64,000 nt of DNA from Leptodontidium sp. MPI-SDFR-AT-0119 (taxonomy: Eukaryota > Ascomycota > Leotiomycetes > Helotiales > Leptodontidiaceae), in assembly GCA_020726505.1 (NCBI GenBank), contig JAHLEZ010000013.1:1-64000 (forward strand), read 5' to 3'. A program made the position numbers and the translations under genes. Shown here piece by piece: positions 57,362-64,000 of this stretch. The notes beneath the pieces are model-generated. The model ran no database searches, was not told the DNA's origin, and saw nothing but the letters and a program-made list of their open reading frames with translations. How positions within the stretch are numbered: the stretch's first letter is position 1; each line of letters opens with the position of its first letter.

Positions 57362-57483
57362 CTCTCCCTTTATTCAGTGGATTGAAAATGGGGCTATCCA
57401 CTCCCAGGGAAAGGAACTTGGCTGGCTCGTTAGATAACCTTGTAGTGTAGAGGATCCGTTTTCAGTCCATTAAATGAATGGAG
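57362..57483. mobile_element. 122-bp mariner-like MITE, copy 1
   Basis: Terminal inverted repeats begin CTCTCCCTTTATTCAGTGG and end as the near complement (CCATTAAATGAATGGAG). The element is bounded by TA on both sides (57360-57361 and 57484-57485), the target duplication of Tc1/mariner elements. The inner part continues the inverted symmetry (GAAAATGGGGCTATCCACT against AGTGTAGAGGATCCGTTTTC), so almost the whole element can fold back. No coding capacity. A second copy lies at 60502-60621 in the opposite orientation. Confidence 0.8.
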
Positions 57484-58239
57484 TAGAGATGCGCTGCGGG
57501 CGTCTCGAGGGCTGGGATCGGGTCGGCTTTTGGTCTGTATTGGGAGATCTGGCATATTGAAACTCTATTTCATCTAGGAAGGTGGCCGAAACTCTGTACC
57601 TTCGTATAGTGGCACCGCACGATTAACGTAGACGGAAACGATATTGAAAACAGCTATAAGCAAGACAGAATATTAAGAAATAGAAAGCGCTCAAACTTCG
57701 GTTACTTCCCCGGTGGCAAAGATTAAAGTTTATTTTGGACGAGTTTCCATTGCTACCTGACTCGAAAAGAAAACATCGTTGAGGGAGGATTAGCGGCAAT
57801 AAGGAGGGCTTCGCTGTTATTTCCGGTTTAAGTCGATCTTAACTCTGCAAATCCTCTGAAGAAAGCTGGAGATTCGTAGAGGGTACCGGGTAAAGGCCTT
57901 GCGGGTGTTGAGTCTCGTCCACCTCTGGTTTCGGTTGAAGGGGGTGTGAGCGAAAAGTGTCCCTTCTTTTCTTCACTGGCAACATAGTGGCGATTGAGTC
58001 CATTCTGTGTTGATGTCTCTCTTCAGTGTAACCGTTACAAGGACAAATCCTATAGTAAGATGTTAGGACAAATACAAGGCAACGTATAATATTTTATGCT
58101 AGACCAGAACTCATTCTGTTTCTCGTCCAGTAAAAATGAACCAAAGTTACCCTATTCAGCTCTCTAGACTCTGCAATGCGGAGATACCCAACTACTCAGT
58201 AAATACACTGGACATTGCAGCCACACGATGAAAGCCAGG

Positions 58240-58247
58240 TATAAATA
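58240..58247 (+). promoter_or_regulatory. TATA-like box of the SDR gene
   Basis: TATAAATA lies 68 bp upstream of the ATG at 58315, with pyrimidine-rich sequence between. The position fits a core promoter. Confidence 0.5.
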
Positions 58248-58314
58248 TGACTGCAAGCACCTTCGTCCTTTGCAAGACATCCAGGGCTGAGATACTCATC
58301 GTTGAACCGACACC

Positions 58315-59217
58315 ATGTCTCACATTACTCGTTCTCCGCTCCAACTTTCGGGCAAGGTCATTGCCATAACAGGCGCAGCATCAGGAATTGGCCTCGAAAC
58401 GGCCCAGCTTCTCGCCAGCCGTGGGGCAACTCTGTCGCTTGCAGATGTCCAAGAAGAGGCACTGCAGCAAGTCCAAGAGAGACTCCAGTCCGAGTATCAA
58501 GTTGAAGTGCTCACCACTACACTGGACGTGCGAAACTGGCAGCAGGTCGATGCCTGGGTCAAACAAACCGTTGAACGTTTTGGCACGCTGGACGGCGCGG
58601 CTAACCTTGCAGGTGTCATCCCAAAGTCACTTGGCCTGAAAGATGTCGGGGAACAAGACCTCGACGAATGGGAACAAGTCCTCGGGGTGAATCTAACTGG
58701 GTTGATGCACTGCTTGCGGGCTCAATTGAAAGCCATGGCTGCACAACACTCCGGCACTGCTTCCATCGTAACCGCGTCCTCGATCGCAGGCACAACTGGA
58801 CGACGGAACAATGCTTCCTACACCGCTTCAAAACACGGAGTCCTAGGACTCACGAGGACCGCAGCGAAGGAGTTCGGAGCCATGGGTATTCGAGTCAATG
58901 CTATCTGCCCGTACGTCGACCTTTCTACCCTCCCCCTTCCATCCTCGGCTGCAGTCATCCCCTGCCGGGTTTGTTTCCAAGTTCTAACAGATAGACATTG
59001 GGCCATTAGGGGTCGCATAATCACACCAATGCTCAGGTCGGCAGAGGACGCACTTGGTATCTCCGTGTCACCTGGAAACCCTGGCTATCCAGACATCGCT
59101 CTACGCCGGGATGGGGAGCCCAAGGAGGTTGCACAATTGATCGCCTTCCTTTTGAGCGACGAGTCTTCTTATATCTCCGGGGCAGACATTTCTATTGACG
59201 GTGGATGGAGGTGCTGA
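58315..59217 (+). CDS. aba4: Short-chain dehydrogenase/reductase, ABA4-like, 267 aa
   Basis: Exon 1 is 58315-58910 and exon 2 is 59010-59217. The 99-nt intron (GTACGT...CATTAG) is inside the P-G of the family motif NAICPGRIITPML. Because it is a multiple of three and has no stop, the unspliced frame is open and would give a 300-aa form. Cofactor binding is by TGAASGIG (residues 19-26) and the LADV acidic end, which favours NAD(H). NLAG, the catalytic Ser in IVTASSIAG and YTASK complete the classical SDR active site. The end GADISIDGGWRC is typical of this family. In the fungal abscisic acid pathway an SDR (ABA4) oxidises the 4'-hydroxyl to the ketone in the last step. The assignment rests on the P450 and ABA3-like neighbours. 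Confidence 0.75.
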   Translation: MSHITRSPLQLSGKVIAITGAASGIGLETAQLLASRGATLSLADVQEEALQQVQERLQSEYQVEVLTTTLDVRNWQQVDAWVKQTVERFGTLDGAANLAGVIPKSLGLKDVGEQDLDEWEQVLGVNLTGLMHCLRAQLKAMAAQHSGTASIVTASSIAGTTGRRNNASYTASKHGVLGLTRTAAKEFGAMGIRVNAICPYVDLSTLPLPSSAAVIPCRVCFQVLTDRHWAIRGRIITPMLRSAEDALGISVSPGNPGYPDIALRRDGEPKEVAQLIAFLLSDESSYISGADISIDGGWRC

Positions 59218-59343
59218 AGTAAGGAGATTCTTTGTCTAAGATATGAGACGGTTGAGTTGTGAGGTTCTGCGTGAGGTTGAAGAGTTGGCTGCGGATGCGA
59301 CAGCGGAAGCTTTACCACTTTGGGAGATACAACTCTTTTCATA

Positions 59344-60209
59344 ACTAGTATTAAAAAATCGCGGGGCTGTCAGAACCCCACACGCGAATCAAAGGTTCCC
59401 CCAACCACTTCAAGATTCCGCGCCCCTACCTCCCTTACTTTCAAATAACTCTTAAAACATACGTCCTTTAGGAGAAATAAAATTGCATATTAGAGCTTCT
59501 TAAATATCTAATTTTTACGTTATCTAAGCGTGGGGTTGTGGTGTAATATTTAAAGGCGCGGCATTGGATTATGCGGGTCTACCAGCCTCGCTAGCCTTCA
59601 ATACGCCCTTACCTCCCTTACTTTTAAATAACCCTCAAAACATACGTCCTTTAGGAGAAATAAAATTGCATATTAGAGCTTCTTAAGTATCTAATTTTTA
59701 CGTTGTCTAGACGTGTAGTTGTGGTGTAATAATTAAAGGCGCGGCATTAGATTATGCGGCTCTGCCAGCCTCGCGAGCCTTCAATACACCCCTACCCTCC
59801 TCGCTTTCAAATAACCTTCACAATATATGCCCTTAAGTAAAAATAAAATCCCATATATAAGCTCTTAATATATCTAATTTTTATCTTACCTAGACGTGTG
59901 GTTGTAGTGTAATAATTAATACGGCGGAACACACGATTTTGTGAGTTAACACCTCGGGCGCATTGAGGGCTCGCGAGGCTGGTAGAGCTGCATAATCCAA
60001 TGCCGCGCCTTTGATTATTACACCACAACTACACGTCTAGGTACGATAAAAATTAGATATATTAAGAGCTTATATATGCATTTTTAATCCACTCACTTTT
60101 TGTATTAATTTAATGCGTGGTTATTGCGCGGTGTGTAGTTGGTGATTTCGGGAGGGCCTCTTCATTTCAAAAAGTGGTCCGACTGCCCCGCGAATTTTTT
60201 AATACTAGT
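59344..60209. mobile_element. 866-bp Tc1/mariner-type non-autonomous TIR element
   Basis: The left end reads ACTAGTATTAAAAAATCGCG (59344 onwards). The right end is its near-perfect complement (AATACTAGT at 60201-60209, preceded by CCCCGCGAATTTTTT). At least 32 bp of terminal repeat match with few mismatches, continuing GGGGC-GTC-GA. TA flanks both ends (59342-59343 and 60210-60211), so the target duplication is that of the Tc1/mariner (Fot1/Pot2-like) group. No transposase frame is present. The interior consists of a 183-bp tandem repeat and a reversed copy of part of that unit. Confidence 0.8.
59427..59935. repeat. Tandem 183-bp repeat, two full units and a partial third
   Basis: Units start at 59427, 59610 and 59793, each opening TACC(T/C)CC. 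All contain the ATAAAAT...TATCTAATTTTTA core and the GTGGTTGTGGTGTAAT-like stretch. Units 1 and 2 differ at only a few sites, and unit 3 is more diverged and breaks off near 59935. A copy in reverse orientation occupies about 59974-60079 (GGCTGGTAGAGCTGCATAAT and so on). Confidence 0.85.
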
Positions 60210-60501
60210 TATGCAAAGAGCTTGTAGTGTGAAGGCACGTGCGTTGAAGAACGTCCTTCTCTTCTTACTTAATGGGATCATGTCTCTGCTACTACACATT
60301 GTGCATTCTCCTGTACCGGAGAGTCTACTATTCTGACAGCCTTATATATTAGGATAGACTCTTGATATATCTCTTCAAGGTCTGTTTACTTCATAGCCTT
60401 CTTTACCCAGTACTTCAAGGAAGTGCATAGCGCACGGGCCCCCTCCCCTAAGCGACTTTCATGTAAACATACATTTTCATCCACTTCACCTCGCCATTTT
60501 A

Positions 60502-60621
60502 CTCTCTTGATTCAATAGACCGAAAATGGGTCTTCTCCACTACAAGGATGTCTGACGAATCAATAACTTTCCTTTCCCCGGTAGTGGATAGCCCCATTCT
60601 CAGTCCACTGAATGAAGGGAG
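60502..60621. mobile_element. 120-bp mariner-like MITE, copy 2 (opposite orientation)
   Basis: Read on the minus strand it matches copy 1: CTCCCTTCATTCAGTGGACTG, GAATGGGGCTATCCACTACC and GGGAAAGGAA are shared, and the other end is GAATCAAGAG. The left flank has TA (60500-60501). The right flank is TC, a mutated or imprecise duplication. No coding capacity. Confidence 0.75.
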
Positions 60622-60853
60622 TCTAAGGTAGCTTTAAATTTAGTGCGCAGTGCGCTATCAACACCTTCGTTAGAATATCTTCTATTACGGCAAACTAATC
60701 TGAACATAATTAAACCTCTAGTGAACTTTCAGAGGAAAAGATAAGACCCTTTTGATTTGCTTGTGAATTTGCTCAGAAATCCTCGAGTCAAACAGACTCT
60801 GACTCACACAGTGACAAGATAGGGGTTTCATATGAGTGACGAATCTGTCGCTA

Positions 60854-60900
60854 CTCCCTTTATTCAGTGGTCCGCAAATACAGTGGGGCCTCATCATTTC
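60854..60900. mobile_element. Solo end of the same MITE family
   Basis: CTCCCTTTATTCAGTGG after a TA (60852-60853) repeats the outer end of the 122-bp element, then diverges after CAGTGGGGCC. No matching second end was seen nearby, so it is a fragment. Confidence 0.6.
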
Positions 60901-61563
60901 CGGACTATCATCAGAAAGCATAAGTAGAGAATGAGCCAAGCTGTTGCAAGCATCCGCTTGATAGGATTTGCTCGAATGCTTTGTGATCTTTTCTCAAGAT
61001 TGTCTGGTTCCGGAAACATATGCAGATAATGAGTCAAGCTCTTGCAGACATCTACCCTCTTTCCCCGTGGGACTGATCCTACTGGAGTATGTAGACAGGG
61101 TTGTGTTAACTAAAGTCCGTTGTAAGAATGAGTCAAGGTCTTGCAGGTCTCCATCTAATATGATTTACTTAGAGGGTTTAAACGCCCCTATCTCTCAGAG
61201 CAAACACTCGCCACTCAAAGGTGCACGGCCAACGTTGCATAAACACAATGCTATAATCGGTTACATAGTTTACGACTAAAACTGTATGCAAACACGGAAG
61301 TACAGTCCATAAGTATTTGAATAGGGCTAGCAGGGGATAGCTCTTATGTGGTATACTTGCCTATTCTGAGTAGTACTTAGTAGTCGTTCTCACTTAAAAT
61401 ATAGAAACAGCGGGCCGAAGATCAAGCGCACTGTATATTGATCATCCCCTACTAGCGCTATGCAATCCTAAGCTGCACCTCCGTACTCAAAACAAAGTGG
61501 GGGTAAAGGCGGTTATCTGAAGTAATCCGTAGTTGCTCTACAGTGACGCAGATACAAGGTATT

Positions 61564-61569
61564 TATAAA
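61564..61569 (+). promoter_or_regulatory. TATA-like box of the ABA3-like gene
   Basis: TATAAA in a TTTATAAAGC context lies about 135 bp upstream of the ATG at 61704. Inferred from sequence and position only. Confidence 0.35.
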
Positions 61570-61703
61570 GCATCGCTGACCTGAATTGGAGTTGATAAAA
61601 TGAGGATTTGACCCCAAGTACTCTCCAGACATCTTCCTGCTCACTTAACTTATTATTCCTGCTTCACTTATCAAATTCTCAAGAATACTTTTAGACCATT
61701 ACA

Positions 61704-63103
61704 ATGATTGAAACCGAGACCCAAGTTAACGTGCCGAGCACCATGGTTCTTCCCTCCATTGTCAAAAAGGAACCCAAATTCAAGGACACCTGGTACTATC
61801 CACAAGACATTGCAAACGACTTGAAGACCATCGACCTCCCCATGAAGCTCAAGGAGGAGATTTTTGCATGTGCATGGGAGTATACCAGATGTGTCATTCC
61901 CCAGTATACCAATTGGGGCCGCTATGTGGCCTTTATGCGCATCATTATCATGGGAATAATTGCTGAGTTCCGAGGCTCGCTGGTCGATGTCACGGCGGGG
62001 GACAACATCCTGGGCTATTCACTGGACGGCACACTAGCGGAGCTGTTCGCAGGCACCAAAGGCCACGAGCTTATGGCCCGTGAGTACAAGACATTCCTCC
62101 TAGTAACCGCCGACAAAGCCAGTGAACGACGAAGTGGTGAGCTCTTTAGGCGCTACGTCAATGCTCTGGCCGATTCCCCACGCCACTGGTTCCGCATGCG
62201 CGATTGTGATGCGCTCGCTCGCTTCACAATCGCTTCGGCACTTGCTTGCAACGACCTCAACGATGTATGGTTTACAGACGAGCAGTTCGAGATCCTGACT
62301 GAGATGGGAGACACACTATACGACGCCGTCGCATTCTACAAACACCGGTCCGAGGGAGAGACCAACAGCAGCTTTGCCTACATGCCGCCAGGGCGTCGCA
62401 CTGTTGCTTTCGCCCGCTGTAGAGAAGCTCTATGGGCCTTAGATGTAGCTGTAAGTATTCTCTTCCCTCTCCTTTCGCACCACTACCACCTCTTGAGCGT
62501 AGTTTTGCACAAGTACAGTGAAATGTTTGCTAACTCACTTGGCTGCAGTGGGCTCGCTATCCAGAGGCTCCAGCTGTGATCAACTTCATTCGCTTCTTCG
62601 GCGGGCCCATCCATATGATGATGCGGCGATACCGCTTTGTCGAAGAGAGCCTGACCATCGGCACTCCAGAGACAGCCCATGTTGTCGCTCAAACTCGCCG
62701 CAACTTCAAGCTCTGGAATCGCGTTGACGCCAGCCGCCACAGTACTTGCACCAGCGACTCCGTCCAGCGCTATCGCGACCTTGTCTCCTCTCACAGTCAC
62801 GACCTCATGTTCCCAGGCCTTGCGGACTTGCTTGAGGCTGCTGGTGATGGCAACTGCGATCGTTGTCTCTACCGCGACTCCTACGGCGCTGAGACAACCC
62901 ATTGTTTTGGCGGCGTCCAACTGTGCGATAACTGCCAGAATTCTTGGCTCGTGTACCTTGAGTCATTTCCGGAGCGCGCTGCCAAGGTGTTCCCTGAGAT
63001 CTTGTCGGTCAAGCCGCAACCGAAAATGGCTGACGTTGTTGCCGAGAAATTTTCGAATAACATTGGTAGTGGCGCCAGTATTGATATAGTGCTGATGGTC
63101 TAG
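61704..63103 (+). CDS. aba3: ABA3-like non-canonical sesquiterpene cyclase (alpha-ionylideneethane synthase type), 433 aa
   Basis: Exon 1 is 61704-62450 and exon 2 is 62549-63103. The 98-nt intron (GTAAGT...GCTGCAG) lies in phase 0, joining LDVA to WARYPEAP. The protein matches what I recall of the ABA3 clan: WYYPQDIANDLKTIDLP at the start, ACAWEYTRCVIPQYTNWGRY, EFRGSLVDVTAGDNILGY, ADKASERRSGELFRRYVNAL, FTIASALACNDLNDVWF, GDTLYDAVAFYKHRSEGET and INFIRFFGGPIHMMMRRYRF. It lacks the DDxxD motif of class I terpene synthases. The acidic and basic residues in GDTLYDAVAFYKHRSEGET recall an NSE-like metal site, but this is inference. ABA3 of Botrytis cinerea converts farnesyl diphosphate to alpha-ionylideneethane, the first step to abscisic acid. 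The C-terminus has CDRC...CDNC pairs of unknown role. Confidence 0.78.
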
Positions 63104-64000
63104 TGTTGCTGGCGAATTGTACGTGGTGGAGGGTTAGATATGACTGGCTATGTACTTACTCACAATCACTCGCTCCTCTGGGTTTCCGGCCAATTTCCTG
63201 TTCTTAGGAATGTCTATGAATTATCAATAAACTTGAGGGTTATACAGTATTCATTATAAATCTACGGTATATTGAACCTACGTAACTTGTCAAAGCCTTT
63301 GATCCCAGAATCTTTTATTCGCCTTGCGCTGGACTCCCTATGTAAATTCTAGCTAGACACGCCCCCATGCTCTTCGGGATGCTCAGGTGATGGGCTTTCA
63401 GCCTAGAGCCGTTGGATGAAAGTGACTATCATCATTATCATCATCATCATGATGGACTTATGTAAATTGTGGTTTATCTCGCGTTGCAGAGAGCCAGGGA
63501 TCTTTTCGCCGATAGGTTTTCCCCTCTTTGACATAATCCTATCAAACTTTCATATAAAGACCCTGGGGAGCCACTTCTTTGAGACAGCACCTACGTCACC
63601 TAATGTAAGAGTAATATTACGGTTGAATACGAGGCGCATAAGCATTACTCGGACTGGCCTCTGCTAGGTGGTGCTTAATCAGAGGCTATTGTAATCGCCA
63701 ATGTATATGCACCATCTTCTGTCATGAGAATACCCTTTTCTGTAGATATGGCGTGATTCTTGATACGTAACACCGGTAGCTTTTGGCAATAATTGGAGAG
63801 CAAATTACTACAAAAGCTGTCCCTTTCCATCGTAAGTACCTCTGTCCCATCTTTGTCTTCCATAAAGAAATCTCTTATCTTCTCTCATTTCTGCTGTCCT
63901 ACCTCATGTCTCCATCGGCTGCCGCACCAGGGGTTTGGACAAAGGTGGTTTACAGGAAGCCACCTCCATCAAGGGAATTTCTAGATACCCCGATCAATTT
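63104..64000. other. Right-end intergenic region
   Basis: It contains the 3' UTR of the ABA3-like gene and a short (ATC)n run near 63428-63450. No gene is supportable up to the window edge. Confidence 0.5.

Larger units (their letters stand above)
56286..58314. other. Intergenic between P450 and SDR genes, with AT-rich block
   Basis: A block at about 56860-57345 is rich in A/T and in TA steps (AATATTATTA, TTAATTAAGG, TACTACTAATAA) and has no long frame. This fits an old repeat mutated by RIP, although no parent copy is visible here. A MITE lies at 57362-57483. The rest (57490-58314) shows nothing except a TATA-like box before the SDR gene. Confidence 0.5.
59218..61703. other. Transposon-rich spacer between SDR and ABA3-like genes
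   Basis: About 2.5 kb without a supportable gene. It contains the 866-bp TIR element, MITE copy 2 and a solo MITE end. Between 60630 and 61560 only short frames occur, for example 60968-61279, without recognisable features. Confidence 0.6.

Noticed and set aside
63416..63667. 83-codon plus frame at the right end
   Set aside because: It starts in an (ATC)n/(AT)n repeat and has no domain or splice support.
1..64000. CRISPR arrays or prokaryotic operons
   Set aside because: Introns, tRNA intron and eukaryotic gene families show this is nuclear fungal DNA; no spaced direct-repeat arrays were seen apart from the tandem and mobile repeats listed.

Overview
This window is nuclear DNA from a filamentous ascomycete. 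The genes have short spliceosomal introns (mostly about 45-100 nt, GT-AG), there is an intron-containing tRNA-Leu, and the products (2EXR proteins, an FCY2-type permease, a GT32 enzyme, a fungal NLR) are typical of that group. The abscisic-acid-type gene set at the right end is best known from Botrytis cinerea, so a Leotiomycetes relative is a reasonable guess, but the species cannot be fixed from the sequence alone.

Region 1 (1-17.4 kb) is a tandem, mixed-strand array of seven paralogous BTB/POZ-like loci. One is cut by the window edge, two look intact (4152-5397 and 6284-7505), one is truncated (8282), two are decayed (10047-11250 and 13340-14497), and one (16317-17425) has an apparent single-base frameshift near its end. 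A conserved 835-aa orphan gene lies inside the array. The spaces between loci are long and gene-poor, with homopolymers and microsatellites.

Region 2 (17.4-46 kb) is ordinary chromosome. It holds a tRNA-Leu(CAG), an exon-junction Y14 homologue, a flavin monooxygenase, a purine-cytosine permease, a GNAT acetyltransferase, a small orphan, a GT32 glycosyltransferase, an RRM-type protein, two 2EXR proteins, a mitochondrial proline dehydrogenase, a Tim17/22/23-like membrane protein, a small protein whose first exon is only the ATG, a PaxB/Pyr4-like membrane protein (possible terpene cyclase), and a Nudix hydrolase ending in the peroxisomal signal SKL.

Region 3 (46.4-50 kb) holds an NLR-type gene (SesB-like alpha/beta hydrolase plus NACHT plus a C-terminal repeat region). 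Its reading frame is broken at two homopolymers, each repairable by one base.

Region 4 (50-63 kb) has two cytochrome P450s, a short-chain dehydrogenase and a 433-aa protein matching the non-canonical sesquiterpene cyclase ABA3. Together they have the complete enzyme content of the fungal abscisic acid pathway (ABA3 cyclase, two P450s, ABA4 SDR). The cluster is spread over 13 kb and its intergenic spaces contain an AT-rich stretch, a mariner-like MITE present in opposite orientations, and an 866-bp TIR element with a 183-bp triplicated core.

Exon coordinates were worked out by hand from splice sites and reading phase. Where family similarity decided a splice choice, the entry says so.
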